From: an uncultured Lachnospiraceae bacterium
GTDB taxonomy: Bacteria > Bacillota > Clostridia > Lachnospirales > Lachnospiraceae
Assembly (NCBI GenBank): GCA_900551235.1
Contig: URUU01000003.1
Span: 14,887 to 78,886 of the forward strand
Length of the DNA: 64,000 nt
Direction of reading: 5' to 3'
Numbering within the stretch: the stretch's first letter is position 1; each line of letters starts with the position of its first letter. Below, one piece after another: positions 49,171-57,220 of this stretch. A program made the position numbers and the translations under genes. The notes under the pieces are model-generated. The model made no database searches. It was not told where the DNA came from and was given only the letters and a program-made list of their open reading frames with translations.

Positions 49171-51063
49171 TTAGATTCCCAGTGCAGTTCTCTTCTCTTC
49201 GATTCTTGCGATCATAGCATCGCCCAGTTTGTCGATATCTTTTTCTACGGTATATGCAGCTTCTACCCAGTCACGTACGCCTTCTGTCAGCAGCTGTGCG
49301 ATCTGGTCAGAACCGGATACATACGGATCAACGCCCAGGAACGTATCGATACCGGTAGCTACTACATAGTTACCAATGGATACTGCTTTTTCGGACATCC
49401 ATTCCGGTGCACATCCGACAACCGGAAGCTGAGAAATGTTCAGCCCGGAATCTTTTGCCAGCTCTGCTGCCAGGATCATCATACGGGAAATATCTACACA
49501 GGATCCCATATGCAGTACCGGTGGGATATCCGCCAGTTCGCATACTCTCTTCAGACCTGCTCCGCAGAGTTCTTTTGCTTCTTTGTCCATCAGACCTGCT
49601 TTTGCAGCAGCCTGTGCAGAACATCCGGAAGCAATGATAATGATATCGTTTGCGATCATTTTCTTCATCAGCTCGATATGGGCTGTATCCGGTCTTACTT
49701 TCGGGTTGTTACATCCAACCATGGCAACTGCACCGCGGATAACACCGGATGTGATACACTCAAGAAGCGGTTTTGTTGTTCCCATCTCATCAACCTGAGA
49801 GTTTGCAACGCCATCCAGAGTTTTTACGATTGCTTCTACAGAATATCCAACCGTTGCTTTCTGTTTCATATCCGGAATATGTACCAGTTCCGGTTTTCTG
49901 TTCTTGAAGTTTTCGATCGCCATCTTAACGATTGCTTTTGCATTTTCTCCTGCTGTCTCTGCGTTAAAACGAATGTAATCAGCATCCGGCATCTGTGCGA
50001 TCGGAGAAGTGGTCACAAATTTAGTATGGAAACATTTGCTCAGAGGGCCAAGTGCCGGGAAGATACACTGAACGTCTACAACGATCGCTTCACATGCACC
50101 GGTCAGTACTACGTTTTCCTGCTGCAGGAAGTTACCTGCCATCGGAATACCACGACGCATTGCAACTTCGTTTGAAGTACAGCACACACCGGATACGGTG
50201 ATCCCCTTTGCTCCCATTTCTTTTGCGTAAGCGATCATTTCCGGATCATCTGCATATTCACAGATCATCTCAGACAGTGACGGATCATGTCCATGAACAA
50301 CAATATTTACGTTTTCAGCAACCATAACACCCAGGTTTGCTTCGGTTTCGATCGGTTTCGGTGTTCCGAACAGAACGTCTGAGAACTCCGTACCGGCCAT
50401 GGAACCGCCCCAGCCATCAGACAGACCGGCTCTTAAGGACTGACGGATCAGTGCCTCCGGAAGGGAAGAACATCCCATGTGGCTCATATGTAAAGAACAT
50501 GATACTTCGCGGTCGATCGCTCTTGGTGCGATCTCCTCTCTCTCCCAGATCTCCTGTGTATGCTGAGGAGCTCTCTTTAAGAAGTTCTGTGTGCCGAATA
50601 CTTTGCCGTATTCGCTCATGCCAAGATATGCCATCTCATGTGCCAGATCGTAAATATCTTTTCCTTCTGTCTCAACACCCCATTCTTTTGCGATGCGGAT
50701 CAGCTTCTGAGGGTCTTTGACCTTGTAAGGTCCTTCAGGTTTTGCACAGTACAGTGTGTGGCAGATCTCGCGGCCGTGATCAGAGTGTGTTGCCGCTCCG
50801 CCTGCTGTAAATTTCAGGTAGTTACGTCCTACAATACCGTGTACGTCGCATCCGCAGATACCTCTTGGTGCCTTCGGTGTGATACGGCAAGGTCCCATTG
50901 CACAGATACGGCAGCAGACACCCTGCTCACCAAATTTACAGTGTGGGGTCTGTTTTGCTGCACGGTACTGCCATGCATCTGCTCCTACTTTTTTTCCTGT
51001 TTCCAGAAGTTTCTCTGTAGCCGCTTCGAATTCTTCAACGGTTGTCAATTTAAAGTTTCCCAT
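49171..51063 (-). CDS. acsA: Anaerobic CO dehydrogenase catalytic subunit
   Basis: A 630-residue nickel CO dehydrogenase (CooS family) that reduces CO2 to CO for the carbonyl branch. The B/D cluster region reads CKFGEQGVCCRICAMGPCRITP with ICGCDVHG; C-cluster residues lie in SGVCCTSNEVAMRRG, ASGCSAQAAAKAG and HMGSCVDISRMM. Two adjacent ATG codons follow AAGGAGG; the second (51063) has better spacing. A 118-base gap upstream carries several short hairpins. It is the abundant partner of AcsB. Confidence 0.97.
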   Translation of the reverse strand: MGNFKLTTVEEFEAATEKLLETGKKVGADAWQYRAAKQTPHCKFGEQGVCCRICAMGPCRITPKAPRGICGCDVHGIVGRNYLKFTAGGAATHSDHGREICHTLYCAKPEGPYKVKDPQKLIRIAKEWGVETEGKDIYDLAHEMAYLGMSEYGKVFGTQNFLKRAPQHTQEIWEREEIAPRAIDREVSCSLHMSHMGCSSLPEALIRQSLRAGLSDGWGGSMAGTEFSDVLFGTPKPIETEANLGVMVAENVNIVVHGHDPSLSEMICEYADDPEMIAYAKEMGAKGITVSGVCCTSNEVAMRRGIPMAGNFLQQENVVLTGACEAIVVDVQCIFPALGPLSKCFHTKFVTTSPIAQMPDADYIRFNAETAGENAKAIVKMAIENFKNRKPELVHIPDMKQKATVGYSVEAIVKTLDGVANSQVDEMGTTKPLLECITSGVIRGAVAMVGCNNPKVRPDTAHIELMKKMIANDIIIIASGCSAQAAAKAGLMDKEAKELCGAGLKRVCELADIPPVLHMGSCVDISRMMILAAELAKDSGLNISQLPVVGCAPEWMSEKAVSIGNYVVATGIDTFLGVDPYVSGSDQIAQLLTEGVRDWVEAAYTVEKDIDKLGDAMIARIEEKRTALGI

Positions 51064-51066
51064 CAT

Positions 51067-51180
51067 CTACCTCCTTGTTTATGGGTTCCCATCCCACAGG
51101 TTTTCTCATATCCTATCCGCCCCCATGGGATATGGGGTTTTGAAATAAATCCCCTCACGGCTTCCCGCAAGGGGCTGTGC
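51067..51180 (-). other. Hairpin-rich intercistronic region between cooC2 and acsA
   Basis: On the minus strand CCCCT/AGGGG around 15 bases followed by ATTTATTT, then CATATCC/GGATATG around 14 bases, then TGGG-AA-CCCA near the acsA ribosome binding site. No reading frame. Possibly a processing or attenuation region controlling acsA. Confidence 0.5.
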
Positions 51181-51181
51181 T

Positions 51182-51952
51182 TTATAAACTGATAGAGTCC
51201 AGTATTTTATATAGTGCAGTTTTTACCGCTGCATTTTCTGGAAGCTCTGTCATTGGCTTTCCGTCACAGTCATACTCATAGACTTCCTGATCCTGCGGAA
51301 CGACACCAAAAAGTGTAAGACCCTGTCTCTTGATCTCTTCTTTTGTTCCGTCGTTCAGTTTGCCTTCCGGTGCACGGTTTACGATCAGTCCGATCTGTTT
51401 TGGATTAAGTCCGCACTCTTTCACCAGTCCGGCAATACGTCCAACTGCCTGAACACCTCGTCTGGAGCAGTCGCTCACAAGAATGACCGTATCAACTTTT
51501 GGCAGGATGCCGCGGCTGATATGCTCCATCCCTGCTTCATTGTCTACGACCATGTATTTGTAGTTCGGTGTCAGTTTCTGTACCTGGGCCTGAAGCAGAC
51601 CATTTACAAAACAGTAGCATCCTTTGCCCTGTGTCCTTCCCATGACCAGCATATCATAGTCATCTTCTTCGACCAGGCAGCGGTTCATCATAATCTCTGC
51701 ATAGTCTGCTTTTGACATACTTGGCGGGATCGGGCTTTTTGCACTGTTCGCTGCATTTTCAATCTGCTCACGAACTTCACCGAGTGTCATCTCTACTTCA
51801 ACGCCCAGTACTTCGTTTAAGTTGGAATTGGCATCTGCATCTACTGCAAGAACCGGTGTTTTCCCCTTCTCACAAAGATACTGTATCAAAAGCCCGCACA
51901 GCGTTGTCTTTCCCACGCCGCCTTTTCCTGCAACGGCTATTACCTGTGCCAT
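51182..51952 (-). CDS. cooC: Second CooC-type nickel insertion ATPase
   Basis: A 256-residue paralogue of the other CooC. P-loop VIAVAGKGGVGKTTLCGLL, DADANSNLNEVLG and CxC motif GKGCYCFVNGLLQ are present. It is only moderately similar to the second CooC, so the two probably serve different sites, one loading the C-cluster of CODH and the other the A-cluster of ACS; which is which cannot be told from sequence. GGAGG precedes the ATG. It lies between metF and acsA. Confidence 0.92.
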   Translation of the reverse strand: MAQVIAVAGKGGVGKTTLCGLLIQYLCEKGKTPVLAVDADANSNLNEVLGVEVEMTLGEVREQIENAANSAKSPIPPSMSKADYAEIMMNRCLVEEDDYDMLVMGRTQGKGCYCFVNGLLQAQVQKLTPNYKYMVVDNEAGMEHISRGILPKVDTVILVSDCSRRGVQAVGRIAGLVKECGLNPKQIGLIVNRAPEGKLNDGTKEEIKRQGLTLFGVVPQDQEVYEYDCDGKPMTELPENAAVKTALYKILDSISL

Positions 51953-51979
51953 AAATATTTCCTCCTGTTGCCTGTCTCT

Positions 51980-52912
51980 TTATACCAGTGTACGCAGACC
52001 GGAACGATTGATGATTTCAGAAACATCTTTCCATTTGTTCAGTGCATACAGATGGATGCCCTCAACGCCCAGTGCACGGTATGTATCGATCTGTCTGATC
52101 GTGTATTCGATACCTTCTTCTTTGAACTCTGCGATTTTCTTATCATAGAATAAATCAAAAGGTTTGCCTTCTGCATCTTTTGCTGCAAATGGATTTGGGA
52201 ACAGCCAGTGTCTGGAGATCAGTCTGGAAAGTTCACGGTCCATTACACAGCCGTTACGTGACAGTGCCATATTGATCGTAGCTGCCTGATCCAGGATTGG
52301 CATAACTCCTACGTCTACCGGCATGGTAACACCTGCTTTCCGGATTGCATCCAGCCAGTATTTGAACTGTTCCATATCCCAGCAGAGCTGTGTCATGATG
52401 TAGTCTGCACCATTGTCCTGTTTCTGTTTCAGAACTGCGATATCTGCTTCCAGGCTTCTGCAGGAAATGTGGCCTTCCGGTGAACCTGCTACTGCGATTT
52501 CGAATTTGTCGCCGTACTGGTCACGGACAAATTTCACCAGGTCGGTCGCGTAATCGAAATCTCCCATGGTGCTTGTCTCACCCATTGGGAAGTCGCCGCG
52601 CAGTGCCAGCATATGGTCAACGCCTTCTTCCAGATACTGATCCAGCTGTTCTTTGATGCCTTCTTTTGTATTTTTGATTACGGTGAAATGTGTTACAGGA
52701 ACGGAACCTGCTTTCTTGATCATCTGACATACTTCACGGTTTGCCCCAACGTTTCCGCCGCCGGCTCCGTAAGTACAGGAAATGTATTCCGGTTTGAACT
52801 CCATCAGATGATCGATCGTTCCCGGCAGATTTGCCATACCTTTTTCTGTTTTTGGTGGGAATAATTCAAAAGAGAGAAGCTGCTTCTCTTTCATCTTTTC
52901 CGATAATTTCAT
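51980..52912 (-). CDS. metF: Methylenetetrahydrofolate reductase
   Basis: A 310-residue MetF TIM-barrel flavoprotein that reduces methylene-THF to methyl-THF. Conserved stretches: LLSFELFPPKTEKG with the catalytic Glu, YISCTYGAGGG, LALRGDFP, DYIMTQLCWDME and VGVMPILDQA. The zinc-binding partner MetV found beside MetF in many acetogens is not encoded here, which agrees with the MetF-only, NADH-dependent reductase purified from Blautia producta (Peptostreptococcus productus). Direct electron donor is therefore probably NADH; this is an inference. GGAGG lies nine bases before the ATG. Confidence 0.94.
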   Translation of the reverse strand: MKLSEKMKEKQLLSFELFPPKTEKGMANLPGTIDHLMEFKPEYISCTYGAGGGNVGANREVCQMIKKAGSVPVTHFTVIKNTKEGIKEQLDQYLEEGVDHMLALRGDFPMGETSTMGDFDYATDLVKFVRDQYGDKFEIAVAGSPEGHISCRSLEADIAVLKQKQDNGADYIMTQLCWDMEQFKYWLDAIRKAGVTMPVDVGVMPILDQAATINMALSRNGCVMDRELSRLISRHWLFPNPFAAKDAEGKPFDLFYDKKIAEFKEEGIEYTIRQIDTYRALGVEGIHLYALNKWKDVSEIINRSGLRTLV

Positions 52913-52951
52913 AGTAACATACCTCCATTTTATTAATTTATTTGATAACTG

Positions 52952-53143
52952 CTAAGATTCCGTGCAGTTGATCTTCACAATGCTGTTTGCAAGGTCTACC
53001 ATTGCGATAGTGCCTTCTACCACTTTCTGCTCACCCATCACATCCGTAAGGGTGATCGTCTCTCCATCGACATCGATCCTGCTCACAAACTCAAACAGTT
53101 TTGTCTCCGGATCCTGAGCCTTGTATACTGCTGCAAGACACAT
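52952..53143 (-). CDS. CooT-family small nickel-binding protein
   Basis: A 63-residue protein, MCLAAVYKAQDPETK onward, with the conserved Cys at position 2 that binds nickel in CooT of Rhodospirillum rubrum. The rest is a small all-beta sequence (ITLTDVMGEQKVVEGTIAMVDL). It is placed at the head of the CODH/ACS operon with two CooC genes, which supports a role in nickel delivery. GGAGG with a 9-base spacer. The upstream His-rich gene ends 15 bases away. Confidence 0.85.
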   Translation of the reverse strand: MCLAAVYKAQDPETKLFEFVSRIDVDGETITLTDVMGEQKVVEGTIAMVDLANSIVKINCTES

Positions 53144-53158
53144 ACTCTCCGCCTCCTG

Positions 53159-53488
53159 TTAGTTTTCTTTTACAGTGGCAAGTGCAACACTCAGATACAG
53201 GTTGCCTTTCTGGAACTCGTCAACCGCTTTGCGTATCTGTTCCGCCGCTGTATCCATACCGGCTTTCCGCAATTTATCAGCCATCTGGTCCAGTTCTGCA
53301 GCATGATGTTCGTTGTGCTGCAGCATATATGTCAAAAGTGCAATGTTTTCTTTTTTCGGATCATGTGTTTCACAGCCGCTGCAGCCTTCCTGGCATACAC
53401 CGTCGTGTGTATGTGCATGTCCGTGCCCGTGGCTGTGTTCATGACCATGAGGGCAAACATTGCCATTTTCATCTTTTACGATATGCAC
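53159..53488 (-). CDS. His-rich small protein, probable metal-binding chaperone
   Basis: A 109-residue protein. Residues about 13-44 hold a His/Gly-rich stretch (PHGHEHSHGHGHAHTHDG) and Cys residues (CQEGCSGCETHD), an evident metal-binding segment; the remaining 60 residues are helical and end KGNLYLSVALATVKEN. Start is GTG at 53488, nine bases after GGAG. It is the first gene of the Wood-Ljungdahl operon. Nickel storage or delivery to CooT/CooC is the likely role by analogy with other His-rich nickel proteins; cobalt or zinc cannot be excluded. Confidence 0.75.
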   Translation of the reverse strand: MHIVKDENGNVCPHGHEHSHGHGHAHTHDGVCQEGCSGCETHDPKKENIALLTYMLQHNEHHAAELDQMADKLRKAGMDTAAEQIRKAVDEFQKGNLYLSVALATVKEN

Positions 53489-53545
53489 TGCTGTCTACTC
53501 CTTTCCGTACCTGCAAAACTACGCAAATACCCTTATATTAAAAAC

Positions 53546-53574
53546 ATTATAACACAGCGTTTATGAATTCTCAA
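53546..53574 (-). promoter_or_regulatory. Main promoter of the Wood-Ljungdahl operon
   Basis: Minus strand TTGAGA (53569-53574), 17-base spacer, TATAAT (53546-53551), about 60 bases before the His-rich gene. No riboswitch or clear operator was recognised between promoter and gene. Confidence 0.7.
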
Positions 53575-53640
53575 CAAGAGAAGATGTATTTTTTTCAATA
53601 ATCTCGGAGATATCGACGAAACTTTATCGTTTTCAAAAAT

Positions 53641-54030
53641 TTACATCATATTATCAAATACATAAAATAATATAGCCATGATTGCAATGATCAGGTAAAT
53701 AATTACACGTGTTCTGCTGTTTGCCGCATCTTTTTTGACCTCTGCATTTTTCTCTGCTCTTGTTTTAAGATAGTCTTCCACCTGCTCTGCATTATTTTTT
53801 GCCGTTTTTGTTTTTTTATGTGGTTTTTTATTGCTGTCATACTGCTTATGCAGTTCCCTGTGGATTCCTTCCATTTGCGGAAGTTCGTAGTCTTCCATCC
53901 GGAACCTTTTGTCATCTTCAAAAAGATCCACTTCCTCCATCCCCGGAGGTCTGTTGAAACAGGCACACCGCGGACAGATGCCATAATACTTATCATAATT
54001 GAAAAATGTTCTGCAACGTTTACACTGCAT
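53641..54030 (-). CDS. Zinc-ribbon protein with C-terminal membrane anchor
   Basis: A 129-residue protein with an N-terminal CxxC...CxxC zinc ribbon (MQCKRCRTFF, YYGICPRCACFN), a charged helical middle rich in Lys and Glu, and one C-terminal membrane helix (VIIYLIIAIMAILFYVF), so it is probably tail-anchored with the ribbon in the cytoplasm. The second ATG (54030) is chosen because GGAGG is seven bases upstream. Function unknown. It lies between the ABC transporter terminator and the Wood-Ljungdahl promoter and seems to be transcribed alone. Confidence 0.75.
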   Translation of the reverse strand: MQCKRCRTFFNYDKYYGICPRCACFNRPPGMEEVDLFEDDKRFRMEDYELPQMEGIHRELHKQYDSNKKPHKKTKTAKNNAEQVEDYLKTRAEKNAEVKKDAANSRTRVIIYLIIAIMAILFYVFDNMM

Positions 54031-54084
54031 CTGCATCCCTCCGTTTCTTCTCTGGCAGGCTTTTCTGTATTTTATTTACGGGCA

Positions 54085-54145
54085 AAAGAAAAACCTGCTG
54101 ATTTTATGATAAGTCATTATCTTAAAATCAGCAAGCTTTTTCACA
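54085..54145 (-). terminator. Terminator of the ABC transporter operon
   Basis: Minus strand GCTTGCTGATTTTA pairs with TAAAATCAGCAGG, with an inner GATAA/TTATC stem, followed by TTTTTCTTTT. Confidence 0.9.
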
Positions 54146-54195
54146 ATTTTTAAGTTTTATCTTCCGTCGATCTGTCACTTAAATCCCATAAAAGC

Positions 54196-54990
54196 TCAGG
54201 CGAGCATCATTCTGTCATTTGCAAATTCTCCGCCGCTTGCCTGTTCAAATTTCGCCAGGAGATCACTGACCTGAAGATTTTTCTTTTCTTCTCCGGCTAC
54301 ATCATAAATGATCCGGCCCTCATGCATCATGATCAGACGATTTCCAAGACGAATCGCATCTTTCATATTATGCGTTACCATCATTGCCGTCAGATGATGT
54401 TCGTCAATAATCTTTTCAGTAAGTGCCAGTACTTTTGCAGCCGTTTTCGGATCCAGGGCTGCTGTATGCTCATCCAGCAGAAGCAGCTGCGGTTTCTGCA
54501 GCGATGCCATCAGCAGAGTCAGTGCCTGGCGCTGACCTCCGGAAAGCAGTCCGACTTTGCTGGTCATACGGTCTTCCAGTCCAAGATCCAGTGCTTTTAA
54601 CTGTTCTTTATAAAAGACCTGTTCCCCTTTACCGATCGCCCACTTTAATCCGCGCTTTTTGCCACGTCGGTATGCAAGTGCCAGATTTTCCTGGATTTCC
54701 ATGCCGGCAGCAGTTCCTTTCATCGGATCCTGGAACACTCTTCCCAGATATTTCGCCCTGGCATATTCCGGTTTTCTGGAAATATCCGTCCCATCCAGGA
54801 TGATCTTTCCTTCATCAATCGGATAAACACCGGCGATCATATTCAGCATGGTTGATTTTCCGGCACCGTTTCCACCGATGATCGTCACAAAATCCTCAGA
54901 CTGAAGTGTCAGTTCCAGACCCTGCAGAGCCTTTTTTTCGTTGATCGTTCCCTTATTAAAAGTCTTTTTTACATTATGAAGTTCAAGCAT
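54196..54990 (-). CDS. ABC transporter ATP-binding protein (TrpXYZ-like uptake system)
   Basis: A 264-residue ATPase. Walker A GGNGAGKSTMLN, signature LLSGGQRQALTLLMAS, Walker B LLLDEHTAALDP and the switch His in MVTHNMKD are all present. It energises uptake by the permease and lipoprotein encoded upstream; the substrate is unknown. Start at 54990 follows AAGGGGG and overlaps the permease stop by eight bases. Last gene of a three-gene operon. Confidence 0.92.
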   Translation of the reverse strand: MLELHNVKKTFNKGTINEKKALQGLELTLQSEDFVTIIGGNGAGKSTMLNMIAGVYPIDEGKIILDGTDISRKPEYARAKYLGRVFQDPMKGTAAGMEIQENLALAYRRGKKRGLKWAIGKGEQVFYKEQLKALDLGLEDRMTSKVGLLSGGQRQALTLLMASLQKPQLLLLDEHTAALDPKTAAKVLALTEKIIDEHHLTAMMVTHNMKDAIRLGNRLIMMHEGRIIYDVAGEEKKNLQVSDLLAKFEQASGGEFANDRMMLA

Positions 54991-55906
54991 TGTCACTTCC
55001 CCCTTCCTTATAAGCACTTCTGATCTTCCATTTATTAATGGCAACCGGAATACAAAGTGCAAGCGCAACGATCACTGCGGAAAGGAGTTTCATATCATTT
55101 GCATCCATTCCAAGCTGGAGTACGATCGCGCGTATCAGGAAATATACAACAGAGCCGACAACTGCAGATACAAGTCTGCTTCCGAAAGAACGCAGCCTTC
55201 CAAGAAGCACTTCACCGATAACGATGGAAGCCAGACCGATAACGATAGCACCGGTTCCCATATTGATGTCACCAAATTTCTGACTCTGGCATACCAGTGC
55301 TCCGGAAACTGCAACCAGTCCGTTGCTGAGCATCAGTGCGATCATCTTTGTTTTTCTGGTATCGACACCGAGAGCGCGGATCATCGCCTCATTGTTACCG
55401 GTAGCACGAAGTGCCGCACCGATCTCAGTACCAAACAGCCAGTAGAGAAAGGCAATCATCAGTGCAGCTATGATAAGCCCGACAATCAGAGAAACCTGAG
55501 ACTGTGTCAGTCCGGTACTTTTTACAACTTCCGAAAAAATAGTCTGTGCTTTCAGAAGCGGAACATTTGACTTCCCACTCATGATACGCAGATTGATCGA
55601 CCAGAGTGCGATCTGCGTCAGGATACCGGAAAGGATCGCCGGTATATCAAATACGGTATGTAAAAATCCGGTCACTGCACCGGCTGCAAGTCCTGCAAGC
55701 AGTGCGATAAAAATTGCCAGAACCGGATTCATGCCTTTGTTCGCGATCATTGCCGCACAGACACATCCACCGAGTGCAAAACTGCCGTCTACAGTCAGAT
55801 CGGCAATATCCAATATTTTATAGGTTATATAAACGCCAAGAACCATCAGTCCCCAAAGTACACCCTGGGATACCGCTCCAAGCATTGCCAGTGCTACACC
55901 ACTCAT
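54983..55906 (-). CDS. ABC transporter permease (TrpXYZ-like)
   Basis: A 307-residue permease of the branched-chain amino acid/ribose type with about nine hydrophobic helices and the family sequence DLTVDGSFALGGCVCA near the N-terminus and LRATGNNEAMIRALGVD as coupling region. Start at 55906 (MSGVALAM) has GGAGG five bases upstream; longer in-frame starts do not. It is flanked by its lipoprotein and ATPase. Confidence 0.9.
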   Translation of the reverse strand: MSGVALAMLGAVSQGVLWGLMVLGVYITYKILDIADLTVDGSFALGGCVCAAMIANKGMNPVLAIFIALLAGLAAGAVTGFLHTVFDIPAILSGILTQIALWSINLRIMSGKSNVPLLKAQTIFSEVVKSTGLTQSQVSLIVGLIIAALMIAFLYWLFGTEIGAALRATGNNEAMIRALGVDTRKTKMIALMLSNGLVAVSGALVCQSQKFGDINMGTGAIVIGLASIVIGEVLLGRLRSFGSRLVSAVVGSVVYFLIRAIVLQLGMDANDMKLLSAVIVALALCIPVAINKWKIRSAYKEGGSDNA

Positions 55907-56006
55907 ACTGTCCTCCATATTCACCAAGATAAGGGAAGCTCAATGCCTCCCTTTTCTTTTTTTGCTTATTTTTCTGAATTTAAGATCTTCTCGTTACAAT
56001 CCTGTA

Positions 56007-57071
56007 TTATTCTGCAGTATAAAGAGAATCTGCATCATAGGAAGAAACATCGATCCCCAGTGTATCTGCCGTTTCTTTGTTGATCAGCAAAGAGCACTCT
56101 TCTGCAGAAAGATATTCGACCGGCATGGAAGCAGGATCAGCACCTTCTGTCAGGACTTTTGCTGCCATCTCACCTGTCTTGTAGCCAAGTTTGTAGTAGT
56201 TGATACCATAAGTTGCAAGTCCGCCTTCTTTTACCATTCCTTCTTCACCGCAGATAACCGGGATCTTGTTTTCATTTGCGATCATGGCTACGGTTGCCAT
56301 ACCTGCTGCGATCATGTTATCGGTCGGAGCGTAGATCGCATCCACTTTTCCGATCATGGATTCTACAACGGTCTGGATCTCGTTCGAACTTGAAACAGTG
56401 TAATCTGCTGCCTCCAGACCTGCTGCCTTGCATGCTTCTTTTGCCATGTCTGCCTGCAGTACAGAATTGGACTCAGCAGAGCAATACAGTACACCTACTG
56501 TCTTCGCATCCGGGATCAGTTCTTTCAGCAGATCGATCTGCTCAGTTACCGGAGTCAGGTCAGAAGTACCGGTTACATTTCCGCCCGGTGCATCATTGGA
56601 CTCTACCAGGCCAGATTCTGCAGGATCTGTTACGGCTGTCAGCAGGATCGGTATATCAGCAGTAGTACCTGCTACAGACTGCGCTGCCGGTGTCGCGATT
56701 GCAAAGATCAGATCATTGCCGTTATTTACCAGTGTTTCAGCAATTGTCTGACAGGAGGAAGCTTCACCTGCTGCATTCTGCTGATCTGCATCGTATTTTA
56801 CTCCAAGATCATCCAGTGCTGCAAAAAATCCTTCGTTGGAAGCATCCAGTGCATCATGCTGGACATACTGCAGGACACCAATCTTGTAAGTCTTATCAGA
56901 TGTTGTCGCTGCTGCAGATCCACTTTCATCCGCTCCGCTCTCTTTTTCATCAGCAGCAGATTCTGTCTGTGCGTCAGCTGCAGCAGTTGTCTCATTTGTC
57001 TTGCTTCCGCAGCCTGCAAGCATGGAAACGGTTAATCCCAGTGATAATAAAAATGCCAGTGTTTTTTTCAT
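56007..57071 (-). CDS. ABC transporter substrate-binding lipoprotein (ABC_sub_bind, TrpX-like)
   Basis: A 354-residue lipoprotein. Signal peptide with lipobox LAGC at about residues 17-20, an acidic Ser/Ala/Glu linker (to about 60), then the two-lobed binding domain (KIGVLQYVQHDALDASNEGF, FAIATPAAQ, DAIYAPTDNMIAA, GINYYKLGYKTGEMAAKVL). Homologues include TrpX, proposed to bind tryptophan or related amino acids, but no T-box or other specificity clue is present, so substrate remains open. Start at 57071 (MKKTLAFL) follows GGAG by nine bases. First gene of the operon. Confidence 0.9.
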   Translation of the reverse strand: MKKTLAFLLSLGLTVSMLAGCGSKTNETTAAADAQTESAADEKESGADESGSAAATTSDKTYKIGVLQYVQHDALDASNEGFFAALDDLGVKYDADQQNAAGEASSCQTIAETLVNNGNDLIFAIATPAAQSVAGTTADIPILLTAVTDPAESGLVESNDAPGGNVTGTSDLTPVTEQIDLLKELIPDAKTVGVLYCSAESNSVLQADMAKEACKAAGLEAADYTVSSSNEIQTVVESMIGKVDAIYAPTDNMIAAGMATVAMIANENKIPVICGEEGMVKEGGLATYGINYYKLGYKTGEMAAKVLTEGADPASMPVEYLSAEECSLLINKETADTLGIDVSSYDADSLYTAE

Positions 57072-57174
57072 ATGTTTCCTCTCCTGTTTCTGTTTCATTT
57101 TCTAAACATTTTATCAGTTTAACGCTTTTATGCTTTCACGCTTTCGCTCGATAAAGTGTTCGCTTATGAGATAT

Positions 57175-57203
57175 ACTATACACCCAAGAGAGGGGTTCGT
57201 CAA
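57175..57203 (-). promoter_or_regulatory. Promoter of the ABC transporter operon
   Basis: Minus strand TTGACG (57198-57203), 17-base spacer, TATAGT (57175-57180). The leader behind it contains three 8-base direct repeats (GCGAAAGC, GTGAAAGC, ATAAAAGC) between about 57122 and 57150. Confidence 0.65.
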
Positions 57204-57220
57204 TGTTTTTCTGTGTTTAT

